Assembly (NCBI RefSeq): GCF_039535235.1
Contig: NZ_BAAAWU010000001.1
Location: 2,046,001-2,110,000, forward strand
Length of the DNA: 64,000 bases
Source: Streptomyces roseoviridis
Lineage (GTDB): Bacteria; Actinomycetota; Actinomycetes; Streptomycetales; Streptomycetaceae
Direction: 5' to 3'
Below, one piece after another: positions 27,691-36,684 of the stretch; positions within the stretch are counted from its first letter, which is position 1; each line of letters opens with the position of its first letter. The translations under genes were made by a program, and so were the position numbers. The notes under the pieces were generated by a model. It saw nothing but the letters and a program-made list of their open reading frames with translations. It was not told the DNA's origin and did no database searches.

Positions 27691-28362
27691 ATGACGACCT
27701 ACGCCGATCGATACGCCGCCGGGACCGGGGGCGGCACCTGGTCCCTGGTGGTGCCCCTGAAGCCGTTGGCGCGGGCGAAGAGCAGACTGGGCCCGGCCGT
27801 GGGGGGCCCGCTGCGGGGCCGCCTCGCGCTGGCCTTCGCCGAGGACACGGTGGCGGCGGCGCTGGCCAGCCCGGGGGTGCGGGATGTGGCGGTGATCACG
27901 GACGATCCGGCCGCCGGTGCGGCCCTCGCGGCCCTCGGGGCGCGGATCGTGCCCGACCTTCCGGGTGCGGGGCTCAACGCGGCGCTGGCGCACGGGGCGC
28001 GGGCGGTGCGGGCGGTGCGGCCGGCGGCGCGGGTGGCGGCGCTGAACGCGGACCTCCCGGCGCTGCGTCCGGCGGAGCTGGCGCGGGTGCTCGCGGCGGC
28101 GGGGCAATTCGGGCGGGCATTTCTCGCGGATGCCGCCGGAATAGGTACGACATTCCTCTCGGCGGGGCCGGGGGTGGAATTGGAACCGGCTTTCGGAGGG
28201 GCTTCGCGGCGCCGGCATTTGTCGTCGGGGGCGGTGGAAATCCGGCTGACGGGGGTGGATTCCGTGCGCCGGGACGTGGACACCGGGGAGGACCTGGCGG
28301 CGGCCGTGGCGCTGGGCGTGGGGCCGCGGACGGCGGCCCGCTGGCTGCCCGCGGCCGGATAG
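27691..28362 (+). CDS. fbiD: Phosphoenolpyruvate/2-phospho-L-lactate guanylyltransferase (F420 synthesis)
   Basis: A 223-residue nucleotidyltransferase of the CofC/FbiD family, making the GDP-activated three-carbon unit for coenzyme F420. It shows VVPLKPLARAKSRL near residue 20, VAVITDDPAA near 66, LNAALAHGARAV near 95, and NADLPALRPAEL near 118, with a C-terminal VDTGEDLAAAV. In actinobacteria the enzyme generally uses PEP and works with FbiA and FbiB, which are not in this window. It starts at ATG and is followed at 10 bases by a 67-codon gene. Confidence 0.9.
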   Translation: MTTYADRYAAGTGGGTWSLVVPLKPLARAKSRLGPAVGGPLRGRLALAFAEDTVAAALASPGVRDVAVITDDPAAGAALAALGARIVPDLPGAGLNAALAHGARAVRAVRPAARVAALNADLPALRPAELARVLAAAGQFGRAFLADAAGIGTTFLSAGPGVELEPAFGGASRRRHLSSGAVEIRLTGVDSVRRDVDTGEDLAAAVALGVGPRTAARWLPAAG

Positions 28363-28372
28363 GCTGCGGTCC

Positions 28373-28576
28373 ATGCAGGCGACCGCGTACACGTACGATC
28401 CCGAGACCCGCAGCGGCAGTGTGCTGCTCGACGACGGCACGCCGGTGGAGTTCGGTGCCGACGCCTTCGAGGCGGGCGGGCTGCTGCGTCTGAGGCCGGG
28501 GCAGCGGGTGCGGATCGAGACGGAGGGCTCAGGGGCGGCCCTGCGGATCACGCTGGTGACGCTGCAGACCTTCTAG
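28373..28576 (+). CDS. Small OB-fold-like protein, unknown function
   Basis: A 67-residue protein. Short alternating beta-like segments (ATAYTYDPETRSGSVLLDDG, LLRLRPGQRVRIE, ALRITLVTLQTF) resemble cold-shock/OB-like barrels, but the RNP motifs of true cold-shock proteins are missing. It starts 10 bases after fbiD and is probably co-transcribed. Its function is unknown. Confidence 0.65.
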   Translation: MQATAYTYDPETRSGSVLLDDGTPVEFGADAFEAGGLLRLRPGQRVRIETEGSGAALRITLVTLQTF

Positions 28577-28610
28577 GGGGCCCTCGCCGGGTCCCCCGGG
28601 CGCGCCGCGG

Positions 28611-28637
28611 GCCGGGCTCCCCCTGGGGGAGCCCGGC
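28611..28637. terminator. Hairpin between convergent fbiD operon and hupS
   Basis: GCCGGGCTCCCCC pairs with GGGGGAGCCCGGC nearly without a loop (28611-28623 with 28625-28637), so the actual hairpin has a few inner bases unpaired. It serves both strands. Confidence 0.75.
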
Positions 28638-28673
28638 CCGGCGTGTGAGTACTGCCGTCGCGTACTGCCGTCG

Positions 28674-29360
28674 CTACTTCGCGGCGGTCTTCTTCGCGGT
28701 GGTCTTGCGCGCCGTCGTCTTCTTGGCGGGCGCCTTCTTCGCGGTGGCCTTCTTCGCCGGCGCGGTCTTCTTGGCGGTGGTCTTCTTGGCCGCGGCGGTG
28801 GTGGTCTTCTTGGCCGGAGTGGCCTTCTTGGCGGCGGCCGTGCTGGTCTTCTTGGCCGGAGTGGCCTTCTTGGCGGCGGCCGTGCTGGTCTTCTTGGCCG
28901 GGGTCGCCTTCTTCGCTGCGGCCGTGGTGGTCTTCTTGGCCGGGGTCGCCTTCTTCGCGGCGGCCGCCTTCTTCGCGGTGGTGGCCTTCTTGGCCGCGGC
29001 CTTCTTCACGGTCGCGGAGGCGCCACCGGAGAGGCTGCCCTTGGGCGCCTTCTTGACGGAGACCTCGCCTCCCTTGGGGAGCTTCTTCGAACCGCTGACC
29101 AGGTCCTTGAAGCCCTGACCCGCACGGAAGCGCGGAACGGAGGTCTTCTTGACCCGGACCCGCTCGCCCGTCTGCGGGTTGCGGGCGTAGCGGGCCGGAC
29201 GGTCGACCTTCTCGAACGAGCCGAAGCCGGTGACCGAGACCCGGTCCCCGCCGACCACGGCACGCACGATGGCGTCGAGCACGTGGTCGACGGCGTCGGC
29301 GGCCTGCTGGCGACCGCCCATCTTGTCGGCAATCGCTTCTACGAGCTGCGCCTTGTTCAC
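28674..29360 (-). CDS. hupS: HU-family nucleoid protein with lysine-rich tail (HupS)
   Basis: A 228-residue DNA-binding protein. Residues 1-95 are a standard HU domain (NKAQLVEAIADKMG, TGFGSFEKVDRPARYARNPQTGE, VPRFRAGQGFKDLV). From about residue 112 to the end is a low-complexity tail of AAAKKATPAKKT-type repeats, resembling histone H1. This dual architecture is the Streptomyces HupS type, associated with spore nucleoid compaction and maturation. It begins at GTG behind AAGGGGAAGAC. The upstream region is AT-rich, as expected for a promoter. The repeat number is likely to vary between strains. Confidence 0.95.
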   Translation of the reverse strand: MNKAQLVEAIADKMGGRQQAADAVDHVLDAIVRAVVGGDRVSVTGFGSFEKVDRPARYARNPQTGERVRVKKTSVPRFRAGQGFKDLVSGSKKLPKGGEVSVKKAPKGSLSGGASATVKKAAAKKATTAKKAAAAKKATPAKKTTTAAAKKATPAKKTSTAAAKKATPAKKTSTAAAKKATPAKKTTTAAAKKTTAKKTAPAKKATAKKAPAKKTTARKTTAKKTAAK

Positions 29361-29503
29361 GTCTTCCCCTTCGGAGACATTGCCGGAACGAAAGTGTTCA
29401 AGCTTTTTCGCACGTTAGGCATGTATATACCGCAAATCAAACACGAAACGGGCTAATCACCCTAGTGCCGCAACGCGGAAGTGCCGTTGCGGAGTTCCTG
29501 GTG

Positions 29504-29731
29504 TCAGTCGTCTTCAGGGAATCGGCCCTCGTCGAGGTCCTTCATCAACCGGTCCAGACGCGTTGCCGCGTCCGCGAGATCGTGCTTCGCCGCGGCCGTG
29601 ACGACCAGCAGCTTCCGGGACAGCGCCATCCTTACGCCCTCCGGGACTTGCAGTGCGCGCACCCTGGTGTGCGCTTCCTTCAATCGGGCGGCGACTGCCT
29701 CGTAGAGCTCGAGTTGGCTGTCGCGTTCCAT
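29504..29731 (-). CDS. Small conserved protein, unknown function
   Basis: A 75-residue mostly helical acidic protein (MERDSQLELYEAVAARLKEAH, then VRALQVPEGVRMALSRKLLVVT, ending KDLDEGRFPEDD). It has no membrane segment or catalytic motif. ATG at 29731 is chosen on composition; no strong ribosome-binding site precedes it, so leaderless or weak translation is possible. It lies between hupS and leuD on the same strand, in a place where I recall streptomycetes having a similar unannotated gene. Confidence 0.65.
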   Translation of the reverse strand: MERDSQLELYEAVAARLKEAHTRVRALQVPEGVRMALSRKLLVVTAAAKHDLADAATRLDRLMKDLDEGRFPEDD

Positions 29732-29835
29732 GCACCGATTGTGCCATCTAGGGCGAGTTGTCGCCCGACGGGGTCTCAACAAGCGACTGCGCCCCCCACC
29801 GGACGGTGGAGGGCGCAGTACTGGAAAAGCGCTGC

Positions 29836-30429
29836 TCAGGCGGTAATTGTACGGGGCTTGAAGGACGGGCGGGCGGCCTCGTAGGCGGCGATGTCCGCTT
29901 CGTTCTGAAGGGTGAGGCTGATGTCGTCCAGTCCGTTCAGGAGCCGCCAGCGGGCGTTCTCGTCCAGCTCGAAGTCGGCGTCGATCCCGGCGGCGAGGAC
30001 CTTGCGGGCCTCCAGGTCGACGGTCACCTCGGCGGTGGGGTCGGCCTCGGTCAGCTCCCACAGGGCGTCGACCGTGGCCTGCGGCAGGACGACGGTCAGC
30101 AGGCCGTTCTTCAGCGAGTTGCCGCGGAAGATGTCGGCGAAGCGGGAGGAGATGACGGTCTTGAAGCCGTAGTTCTGCAGGGCCCAGACGGCGTGCTCAC
30201 GGGAGGAGCCGGTGCCGAAGTCGGGGCCGGCGACCAGGACCGTGGCCCCCTGCCGCTCGGGGCGGTTGAGGACGAACTCGGGGTCCTTGCGCCAGGCCTC
30301 GAACAGGCCGTCCTCGAAACCGTCGCGGGTGACCTTCTTGAGCCAGTGCGCCGGGATGATCTGGTCGGTGTCGACGTTGCTGCGGCGCAGCGGAACGGCG
30401 CGGCCGGTGTGGGTGGTGAAAGCTTCCAT
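29836..30429 (-). CDS. leuD: 3-isopropylmalate dehydratase small subunit
   Basis: A 197-residue swivel-domain subunit that pairs with LeuC to isomerise isopropylmalate in leucine synthesis. Motifs are [24 protein letters not shown] near the N-terminus, [20 protein letters not shown] near residue 68, and the substrate-selecting loop [15 protein letters not shown]. It begins six bases after the leuC stop, so the two are co-transcribed. Confidence 0.96.
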   Translation of the reverse strand: MEAFTTHTGRAVPLRRSNVDTDQIIPAHWLKKVTRDGFEDGLFEAWRKDPEFVLNRPERQGATVLVAGPDFGTGSSREHAVWALQNYGFKTVISSRFADIFRGNSLKNGLLTVVLPQATVDALWELTEADPTAEVTVDLEARKVLAAGIDADFELDENARWRLLNGLDDISLTLQNEADIAAYEAARPSFKPRTITA

Positions 30430-30435
30430 GGTTCC

Positions 30436-31860
30436 TCAGACCCCCGCGGTGGTGGCGACGTCGGACAGATCGGCCGGGGAGGCCAGGTGGCCCAGGACGG
30501 CGGTGGCGGCGGCGACCTGGGGGGAGACCAGGTGGGTGCGGCCGCCCTTGCCCTGCCGGCCCTCGAAGTTGCGGTTGGAGGTGGACGCGGAACGCTCACC
30601 GGGGGCCAGTTGGTCGGGGTTCATGCCCAGACACATCGAGCAGCCCGCGTGCCGCCATTCGGCGCCGGCCTCCTTGAAGACCTTGTCCAGGCCCTCCTCG
30701 ACGGCCTGCAGGGCGACCCGGACCGAGCCGGGGACGACCAGCATGCGGACGCCGTCGGCGACCTTGCGGCCCTCCAGGAGGGCGGCGGCGTTGCGCAGGT
30801 CCTCGATGCGGCCGTTGGTGCAGGAGCCTACGAAGACGGTGTCGACCTTGATGTCGCGCAGCGGCTGTCCGGCGGTCAACCCCATGTACTTCAGGGCGTT
30901 TTCGGCGGCCAGGCGCTCCGAAGGGTCTTCGTACGAAGCGGGGTCGGGGACCTGTCCCGAAAGCGGCGCGCCCTGGCCCGGATTGGTGCCCCAGGTGACG
31001 AACGGCGCCAGCGAGGCGGCGTCGATGACGACCTCGGCGTCGAAGACGGCGTCCTCGTCGCTCTTCAGCGTCTTCCAGTACGCGACGGCGGCGTCCCAGT
31101 CCTCGCCCTCGGGGGCGTGGGCGCGGCCCTCGAGGTAGGCGAAGGTGGTCTCGTCGGGGGCGATCATGCCCGCGCGGGCGCCGGCCTCGATCGACATGTT
31201 GCAGATGGTCATCCGGGCCTCCATCGAGAGCTTGTCGATGGCGGAGCCCCGGTACTCCAGGACGTAGCCCTGGCCGCCGCCGGTGCCGATCTTGGCGATG
31301 ATCGCCAGGATCAGGTCCTTGGCGGTGACGTCGGCCGGCAGCTCGCCGTCGACGGTGATCGCCATGGTCTTCGGGCGGGCCATGGGCAGGGTCTGGGTGG
31401 CGAGCACGTGCTCGACCTGGCTGGTGCCGATGCCGAACGCGAGGGCTCCGAACGCGCCGTGCGTGGAGGTGTGCGAGTCGCCGCAGACCACGGTCATGCC
31501 GGGCTGGGTCAGGCCCAGCTGCGGTCCCACGACGTGGACGACGCCCTGCTCGACGTCGCCCAGCGGGTGCAGCCGCACGCCGAACTCGGCGCAGTTCTTG
31601 CGCAGGGTCTCCAGCTGGGCGCGGGAGACGGGGTCCGCGATGGGCTTGTCGATGTCGAGGGTCGGGGTGTTGTGGTCCTCGGTGGCGATGGTGAGGTCGA
31701 GGCGCCGCACCTGCCGGCCGCTGAGACGCAGCCCGTCGAAGGCCTGCGGGCTGGTCACCTCGTGCAGCAGGTGCAGATCGATGAAGAGGAGGTCGGGCTC
31801 GCCTTCGGCGCGCCGGACGACGTGGTCGTCCCAGACCTTCTCCGCGAGTGTCCTACCCAT
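30436..31860 (-). CDS. leuC: 3-isopropylmalate dehydratase large subunit
   Basis: A 474-residue aconitase-family subunit. The 4Fe-4S cluster cysteines lie in [12 protein letters not shown] and [11 protein letters not shown] near the C-terminus. [28 protein letters not shown] is the family catalytic stretch. The ATG at 31860 has GGAGGGAAAGCG upstream, which excludes the longer reading. It is divergent from ndgR, the IclR-type regulator reported in S. coelicolor to control leucine and other amino acid genes. Confidence 0.97.
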   Translation of the reverse strand: MGRTLAEKVWDDHVVRRAEGEPDLLFIDLHLLHEVTSPQAFDGLRLSGRQVRRLDLTIATEDHNTPTLDIDKPIADPVSRAQLETLRKNCAEFGVRLHPLGDVEQGVVHVVGPQLGLTQPGMTVVCGDSHTSTHGAFGALAFGIGTSQVEHVLATQTLPMARPKTMAITVDGELPADVTAKDLILAIIAKIGTGGGQGYVLEYRGSAIDKLSMEARMTICNMSIEAGARAGMIAPDETTFAYLEGRAHAPEGEDWDAAVAYWKTLKSDEDAVFDAEVVIDAASLAPFVTWGTNPGQGAPLSGQVPDPASYEDPSERLAAENALKYMGLTAGQPLRDIKVDTVFVGSCTNGRIEDLRNAAALLEGRKVADGVRMLVVPGSVRVALQAVEEGLDKVFKEAGAEWRHAGCSMCLGMNPDQLAPGERSASTSNRNFEGRQGKGGRTHLVSPQVAAATAVLGHLASPADLSDVATTAGV

Positions 31861-31968
31861 CGCTTTCCCTCCGGCCGGCGGCTGCGCCGGCACTGCTAGA
31901 GACCCGTTTCGCGGGCCGTTGTGCGGCCGCCCCACCAGAGTGACGGGTTCCTCGGAAAATTGAACTTG

Positions 31969-31987
31969 CGTTTCACAGAGTGAGACG
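31969..31987. promoter_or_regulatory. Candidate NdgR operator
   Basis: CGTTTCAC-AGA-GTGAGACG is an inverted repeat with one mismatch per arm set (CGTYTCAC...GTGARACG). It lies 13 bases upstream of the ndgR start and about 108 bases from leuC, in the only AT-richer stretch of the 140-base gap. Fitting for IclR-type autoregulation and leuCD control; inference only. Confidence 0.55.
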
Positions 31988-32000
31988 TGAATATCGTTGC

Positions 32001-32717
32001 ATGGACAACTCTAGCGGCGTAGGCGTTCTCGACAAGGCAGCCCTTGTCCTGAGCGCCCTGGAGTCCGGTCCGGCCACCCTCGCAGGTCTGGTCGCGGCGA
32101 CGGGACTCGCACGACCCACGGCACACCGACTCGCCGTGGCACTGGAACACCACCGGATGGTGGCCCGCGACATGCAGGGCCGGTTCATCCTCGGACCGCG
32201 CCTGGCGGAGCTCGCCGCCGCGGCCGGTGAGGACCGTCTGCTCGCGACCGCCGGGCCGGTGCTGACGCATCTGCGCGACGTGACCGGGGAGAGCGCGCAG
32301 CTCTACCGGCGCCAGGGCGACATGCGGATCTGCGTGGCGGCGGCCGAGCGGCTGTCCGGACTGCGGGACACCGTCCCGGTCGGCTCCACGCTGACCATGA
32401 AGGCCGGCTCGTCCGCGCAGATCCTCATGGCCTGGGAGGAGCCCGAGCGGCTCCACCGCGGCCTGCAGGGCGCCCGTTTCACGGCGACGGCCCTGTCTGG
32501 CGTACGGCGCCGCGGCTGGGCCCAGTCGATCGGCGAGCGGGAGCCCGGCGTGGCGTCCGTCTCGGCGCCCGTGCGCGGCCCCTCGAACCGCGTGGTGGCC
32601 GCCGTGTCGGTCTCGGGCCCCATCGAGCGCCTGACCCGCCACCCGGGCCGCATGCACGCCCAGGCGGTCATCGACGCGGCCGCCCGCCTGACCGAGGCCC
32701 TGCGCCGCAACGGCTGA
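32001..32717 (+). CDS. ndgR: IclR-family regulator NdgR
   Basis: A 238-residue IclR-type regulator. The winged helix-turn-helix is near the N-terminus ([24 protein letters not shown]). The effector domain contains [15 protein letters not shown] and ends with [15 protein letters not shown]. It starts at ATG ([14 protein letters not shown]). Position and sequence match the Streptomyces NdgR/AreB regulator of leucine biosynthesis, other amino acid pathways and secondary metabolism, placed divergent from leuCD. The proximity of the palindrome at 31969-31987 suggests autoregulation. Confidence 0.93.
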   Translation: MDNSSGVGVLDKAALVLSALESGPATLAGLVAATGLARPTAHRLAVALEHHRMVARDMQGRFILGPRLAELAAAAGEDRLLATAGPVLTHLRDVTGESAQLYRRQGDMRICVAAAERLSGLRDTVPVGSTLTMKAGSSAQILMAWEEPERLHRGLQGARFTATALSGVRRRGWAQSIGEREPGVASVSAPVRGPSNRVVAAVSVSGPIERLTRHPGRMHAQAVIDAAARLTEALRRNG

Positions 32718-32742
32718 TCCGCTTCCCCTCTTCACCTGTGTG

Positions 32743-32784
32743 ACTCCGGCCCACCGCTCCAACGCCGCAGCGGTGGGCCGGAGT
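32743..32784 (+). terminator. Terminator of ndgR
   Basis: A perfect 16-bp stem (32743-32758 with 32769-32784) with a 10-base loop, 25 bases after the ndgR stop. Confidence 0.85.
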
Positions 32785-32805
32785 TGTACCCACGACGGCA
32801 GACAG

Positions 32806-32844
32806 CGAAGAAGCCCTCCCCCGAAGGGAAGGGCTTCTTCGTTT
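32806..32844. terminator. Hairpin at the end of the tRNA cluster
   Basis: CGAAGAAGCCCT (32806-32817) pairs with AGGGCTTCTTCG (32830-32841) and is followed by TTT on the plus strand. On the minus strand it lies just beyond the CCA end of the first tRNA-Glu, so it can end the tRNA transcript as well. Confidence 0.8.
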
Positions 32845-32919
32845 GGTACCCCCGACCGGATTCGAACCGGCGCTACCGCCTTGAGAGGGCGGCGTGCTAG
32901 GCCGCTACACAACGGGGGC
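32844..32919 (-). tRNA. tRNA-Glu (CTC), copy 1
   Basis: A 76-base gene with CCA encoded. The acceptor stem is GCCCCCG/CGGGGGT, the anticodon loop CTCTCAA gives CUC within CCGCC/GGCGG, and the TpsiC arm contains GGTTCGAATCC. It is the last of five minus-strand tRNA genes read towards ndgR. Confidence 0.96.
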
Positions 32920-32936
32920 AAGATCTGGAAGATCCG

Positions 32937-33008
32937 CTGGCCTACCTGGACTCGAACCAAGACTAACTGAACCAGAATCAGTCGTGCTGCCAATTACACC
33001 ATAGGCCA
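32937..33008 (-). tRNA. tRNA-Gln (CTG), copy 1
   Basis: A 72-base gene without encoded CCA. The acceptor stem TGGCCTA/TAGGCCA starts with the U1-A72 pair typical of bacterial tRNA-Gln, and the anticodon loop TTCTGGT gives CUG. In actinobacteria lacking GlnRS such tRNAs are first charged with Glu by GluRS, then amidated by GatCAB. Confidence 0.95.
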
Positions 33009-33026
33009 CTGGTGGTTTAGACCAGT

Positions 33027-33102
33027 TGGTACCCCCGACCGGATTCGAACCGGCGCTACCGCCTTGAGAGGGCGGCGTGCTAGGCCGCTACACAACGGGG
33101 GC
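33027..33102 (-). tRNA. tRNA-Glu (CTC), copy 2
   Basis: A 76-base gene with CCA encoded and identical in sequence to copy 1. Confidence 0.96.
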
Positions 33103-33113
33103 CCTAGCGATCC

Positions 33114-33137
33114 CATCCGGCGCCTGAGCGCCGGATG
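33114..33137. terminator. Hairpin in the tRNA spacer
   Basis: CATCCGGCGC and GCGCCGGATG form a perfect 10-bp stem around CTGA, between tRNA-Glu copies 2 and 3. Either a terminator or a processing element of the precursor. Confidence 0.55.
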
Positions 33138-33190
33138 ATGTCACCGCGTGTTCACCGGGTGCGACCCTGGTGATCCGCAGGATGGATCTG

Positions 33191-33263
33191 TACCCCCGAC
33201 CGGATTCGAACCGGCGCTACTGCCTTGAGAGGGCAGCGTGCTAGGCCGCTACACAACGGGGGC
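33191..33263 (-). tRNA. tRNA-Glu (CTC), copy 3
   Basis: A 73-base gene without encoded CCA (ACAG follows the acceptor). The anticodon stem carries a compensatory pair change, CTGCC/GGCAG instead of CCGCC/GGCGG, showing that the fold is maintained. Otherwise identical to copies 1 and 2. Confidence 0.95.
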
Positions 33264-33304
33264 TTTGTGGATCATTATCCACGGTTGCAGATGAGCTCTG
33301 CGAG

Positions 33305-33376
33305 CTGGCCTACCTGGACTCGAACCAAGACTAACTGAACCAGAATCAGTCGTGCTGCCAATTACACCATAGGCCA
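33305..33376 (-). tRNA. tRNA-Gln (CTG), copy 2
   Basis: A 72-base gene identical to the first tRNA-Gln copy, with no encoded CCA. It is first in the cluster in transcription direction. Confidence 0.95.
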
Positions 33377-33472
33377 CCGGGGCGTGATCCCTCCGTAGGG
33401 GGATCTTGCTCTGGCTTGCGCTTTCGGGGCTTTCCGGCCTTTCGGCCCGCTCCCCTCGGCGCAGGAAGAACA

Positions 33473-34195
33473 TTACCCGAAGGTGTCCGGTGCTCCAAAA
33501 CGGGTATCCCCGCGCAGCACTCCGGGCAGCTGGTGGAGGCCGGTGATCCTGGTCAGACCCGGTCTGCCGCCCGTGCCGGCACGGTCCAGCCAGATGCCCG
33601 TCAGGCCCGCCCGTGCCGCCCCGAGGGCGTCGGTCTCCGGCTGGTCCCCCACGTACGCCACCTGCTCCGGCGGCAGCCCCAGGGCCGCGCAGGCCGCGTG
33701 GAAGGCCGCGGCGGCCGGCTTGGCCACGCCGAGCTCCGCGGCGCACACGACCGCCTCGAACCGGTCCCGTACGCCGAGCACGCGCAGCTTGCGGTCCTGG
33801 TTGCGGATGCTGGAGTTCGACAGCACCCCGTGGCGGTAGTCCGCGGCGAGCAGGTCGAGCACGGGCAGGGTGTCCGGGAAGAGCTCCCAGGCGGCCTCGT
33901 AGTGGACCACGTACCGCTCGAACCAGTCGTCGGCCTCGGCGGCGGTCAGCTCGGGCGCGCCGAGGAAGTCGCGGACCCGGTCGCGCCGCTGGTCGAGGAA
34001 GTCGCCGCCCTCGGCCTCGAAGCGCCGCCAGTGCAGCTCGGTGAGCTCCTTCCAGCGCAGCAGGGCCTCCTCCACGGAGGCGTAGCCGCCGAGCAGCCCC
34101 TCGGCCGCGAGATGGGCGCGCATGCCGGCGCGGTCGGCGCTCGCGTAGTCGAAGATCGTGTCGTCGATGTCCCAGAGCACCGCGCGGATGGCCAT
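33473..34195 (-). CDS. HAD-superfamily hydrolase
   Basis: A 240-residue phosphatase-like protein. Motif I is WDIDDTIFD (nucleophile Asp and +2 Asp), motif II is LSNSS, motif III is the Lys of LGVAKP, and motif IV is VGDQPETD. A helical cap lies between motifs I and II, as in the YjjG/PGP-like subfamily acting on small phosphorylated metabolites. The substrate is unknown. ATG at 34195 gives MAIRAVLWDID. It sits between gltX and the tRNA cluster on the same strand, after gltX's terminator. Confidence 0.85.
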   Translation of the reverse strand: MAIRAVLWDIDDTIFDYASADRAGMRAHLAAEGLLGGYASVEEALLRWKELTELHWRRFEAEGGDFLDQRRDRVRDFLGAPELTAAEADDWFERYVVHYEAAWELFPDTLPVLDLLAADYRHGVLSNSSIRNQDRKLRVLGVRDRFEAVVCAAELGVAKPAAAAFHAACAALGLPPEQVAYVGDQPETDALGAARAGLTGIWLDRAGTGGRPGLTRITGLHQLPGVLRGDTRFGAPDTFG

Positions 34196-34300
34196 GGAAC
34201 GACCGTACCGCCGGGGCCGGCGGCCGGTCGGGGTTTCCCGGTGTCGACGGCCCGGATGCCGAGGGATACCCCCCCCGGGGACTTCGGCCGGGGTACGCCG

Positions 34301-34333
34301 CGGGGGCGGCGGCCGTCGTGGCCGCCGCCCCCG
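34301..34333 (-). terminator. Terminator of gltX
   Basis: CGGGGGCGGCGGCC (34301-34314) pairs with GGCCGCCGCCCCCG (34320-34333) around GTCGT, about 20 bases beyond the gltX stop. Confidence 0.78.
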
Positions 34334-34351
34334 GGGGCGTACGCGCAAGGG

Positions 34352-35827
34352 TCAGCCGGCGAGCTTCGCCAGGGCCGCGTCGATGCGGGCGAGGGTCCTC
34401 TCCTTGCCCAGGATCTCCAGCGACTCGAACAGCGGCAGGCCGACCGTGCGGCCGGTGACGGCGACGCGGACCGGGGCCTGGGCCTTGCCGAGCTTGAGGC
34501 CGTGGGCCTCGCCGGCGGCGAGGACGGCGGCCTTGAGGGACTCGGGGTCGCTCCAGTCGGCGTCCACGAGCTTCTCGCGGGCGGTGGTGAGGAGGGCGGC
34601 GGGCTCGCCCTTCATCGCCTTGTCCCACGAGGGCTGGTCGAAGACCGGCTCCTTCAGGAAGAGGAAGTCGACGTTGGCCGTGATGTCGGACAGGACGGTC
34701 AGGCGGGTCTGGGCGTGCGGCGCGATGGCCTCCCAGGCGGCCTGGTCGAAGTCCTCCGGGGCCCAGTTGGCGTGCGGGGCCTTCAGCCAGGGCTCGCAGG
34801 CCGCGGCGAAGTCCTTCACGTCCAGCATCCGGATGTGGTCCGCGTTGATCGACTCGGCCTTCTTGAGGTCGAAGCGGGCCGGGTTGGCGTTGACGTCCGC
34901 GATGTCGAACTTCTCGACCATCTCGGGGACGGTGAAGATGTCCTGGTCGGCGGAGAAGGACCAGCCGAGCAGGGAGAGGTAGTTCAGCAGGCCCTCGGGG
35001 AGGAAGCCGCGCTCCCGGTAGAGGTTGAGCGAGGACTGCGGGTCGCGCTTGGACAGCTTCTTGTTGCCCTCGCCCATCACGTAGGGCAGGTGGCCGAAGG
35101 CCGGGATCTCCTTGGCGATGCCCAGCTCGATCAGCGCCTTGTAGAGCGCGATCTGGCGCGGGGTGGAGGAGAGCAGGTCCTCGCCGCGCAGGACGTGGGT
35201 GATCTCCATCAGGGCGTCGTCGACCGGGTTGACCAGGGTGTACAGCGGGGCGCCGTTGGCGCGCACGATGCCGTAGTCCGGGACGTTGTCGGGGGTGAAG
35301 GTGAGCTCGCCGCGGACCAGGTCGGTGAAGGTGATCGGCTCGTCCGGCATCCGGAAGCGGACGATGGCGTCGCGGCCCTCGGCCCGGTAGACCTCGACCT
35401 GCTCGGCGGTGAGCTCGCGGCAGTGGCCGTCGTAGCCGGAGGGCCGGCCGGCGGCGCGGGCGGCGTCGCGGCGCTCGTCCAGCTCGGTGGTGGTGCAGTA
35501 GCAGTGGTACGCGTAGCCGCCGGCCAGCAGCTTGTCGGCGACGTCCCGGTAGATGTCCATCCGCTGCGACTGGCGGTAGGGGGCGTGCGGGCCGCCGACC
35601 TCGGGGCCCTCGTCCCAGTCGAGGCCCAGCCAGCGCAGCGAGTCGAGCAGCTGCTCGTACGACTCCTCGGAGTCGCGGGCCGCGTCGGTGTCCTCGATGC
35701 GGAAGACCATGGTGCCCTGGTTGTGCCGGGCGAAGGCCCAGTTGAAGAGGGCGGTGCGGACCAGGCCCACGTGGGGGTTGCCGGTCGGGGAGGGACAGAA
35801 ACGTACGCGGACGTTCGCGTTAGCCAC
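34352..35827 (-). CDS. gltX: Glutamyl-tRNA synthetase
   Basis: A 491-residue class I synthetase. The HIGH-type motif is [17 protein letters not shown] near residue 14, YCYCT-like zinc-region cysteines lie in [14 protein letters not shown] near 109, and the KMSKS-type motif is KKLSKRD near 254. In organisms without GlnRS the enzyme is non-discriminating and charges both tRNA-Glu and tRNA-Gln; the adjacent Glu/Gln tRNA cluster suits this. The start GTG overlaps the end of the FAH-family gene by eight bases, so the two are co-translated. Confidence 0.96.
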   Translation of the reverse strand: MANANVRVRFCPSPTGNPHVGLVRTALFNWAFARHNQGTMVFRIEDTDAARDSEESYEQLLDSLRWLGLDWDEGPEVGGPHAPYRQSQRMDIYRDVADKLLAGGYAYHCYCTTTELDERRDAARAAGRPSGYDGHCRELTAEQVEVYRAEGRDAIVRFRMPDEPITFTDLVRGELTFTPDNVPDYGIVRANGAPLYTLVNPVDDALMEITHVLRGEDLLSSTPRQIALYKALIELGIAKEIPAFGHLPYVMGEGNKKLSKRDPQSSLNLYRERGFLPEGLLNYLSLLGWSFSADQDIFTVPEMVEKFDIADVNANPARFDLKKAESINADHIRMLDVKDFAAACEPWLKAPHANWAPEDFDQAAWEAIAPHAQTRLTVLSDITANVDFLFLKEPVFDQPSWDKAMKGEPAALLTTAREKLVDADWSDPESLKAAVLAAGEAHGLKLGKAQAPVRVAVTGRTVGLPLFESLEILGKERTLARIDAALAKLAG

Positions 35828-36605
35828 GCTTGATCACCCTGTTGGTGAGAGTGCCGATGCCTTCGATGGTGACGGCGACCTCGTCGCCGACGTTGAGGGG
35901 GCCGACCCCGGCGGGGGTGCCGGTGAGGATGACGTCGCCGGGGAGCAGCGTCATGGCCTCGGAGATGTGGACGACCAGGTCCTCGATGGAGCGGGTCATG
36001 TCGCTCGTACGACCGAGCTGGCGCTGTTCGCCGTTGACCGTGCACTGGATCGTGAGGTCGGCGGGGTCGAGGTCGGTCTCCACCCAGGGGCCCAGCGGGC
36101 ACGAGGTGTCGAAGCCCTTGGCGCGGGCCCACTGGGCCTCGCGCTTCTGGACGTCGCGGGCGGTGACGTCGTTGGCGCAGGTGTAGCCGAAGACGACGTC
36201 CTTGACCCGCTCGCGCGGCACCTCGCGGCACATGCGGCCGATGACCACGGCCAGTTCCGCCTCGTGGTGCAGCTCGCGGGAGAAGGAGGGGTACTCGATG
36301 GCGTCGCCGGGGCCGATGACGGAGGTGGTCGGCTTGAGGAAGGTCACGGGGACCTCGGGGACCTCGTTGCCGAGCTCCTTGGCGTGCTCCGCGTAGTTGC
36401 GGCCGATGGCCACGACCTTGTTGGGCAGGACGGGCGGCAGGAGCCGGACCTTGCTCAGCGGGACCTTGGTGCCGCTGAGCTCGAAGTCGGTGTACGGGAT
36501 GCCCTTGATGATGTCGAGGACCAGGCCGCCGGACTCGACGGTCCCCTCCCCCTCGACCGCGCCGAAGGCGACGTTGCCGTCGATGGAGAATCTGGCGATG
36601 CGCAC
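35820..36605 (-). CDS. FAH-family hydrolase/isomerase
   Basis: A 261-residue fumarylacetoacetate-hydrolase-fold enzyme. Motifs are [16 protein letters not shown] near residue 65, EAELAVVIG with metal-binding Glu residues near 115, [14 protein letters not shown] near 142, and [15 protein letters not shown] near the C-terminus. Typical reactions are hydrolysis or decarboxylation of acylpyruvates and related 2-oxo acids, with Mg2+. The substrate cannot be named. It begins at GTG and overlaps gltX by eight bases, an arrangement I recall as conserved in Streptomyces. Confidence 0.87.
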   Translation of the reverse strand: MRIARFSIDGNVAFGAVEGEGTVESGGLVLDIIKGIPYTDFELSGTKVPLSKVRLLPPVLPNKVVAIGRNYAEHAKELGNEVPEVPVTFLKPTTSVIGPGDAIEYPSFSRELHHEAELAVVIGRMCREVPRERVKDVVFGYTCANDVTARDVQKREAQWARAKGFDTSCPLGPWVETDLDPADLTIQCTVNGEQRQLGRTSDMTRSIEDLVVHISEAMTLLPGDVILTGTPAGVGPLNVGDEVAVTIEGIGTLTNRVIKRG

Positions 36606-36684
36606 GAGTGCTGTGGCCCCTCACTTGCTGCTGGCTGGAGTCTGACGCTCCAGGCTAACGCGGCAAGGAGGCCCGATCGCCGGA

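Noticed and set aside
28690-29010. Apparent tandem repeat array
   Set aside because: It is the coding repeat of the HupS lysine-rich tail, in frame.
29361-29503. Extra gene between hupS and the small conserved gene
   Set aside because: AT-rich region with promoter character and no open frame with a site.
32844-33376. Integration site in the tRNA cluster
   Set aside because: No integrase, no duplicated tRNA 3' end and no compositional shift near the tRNA genes.
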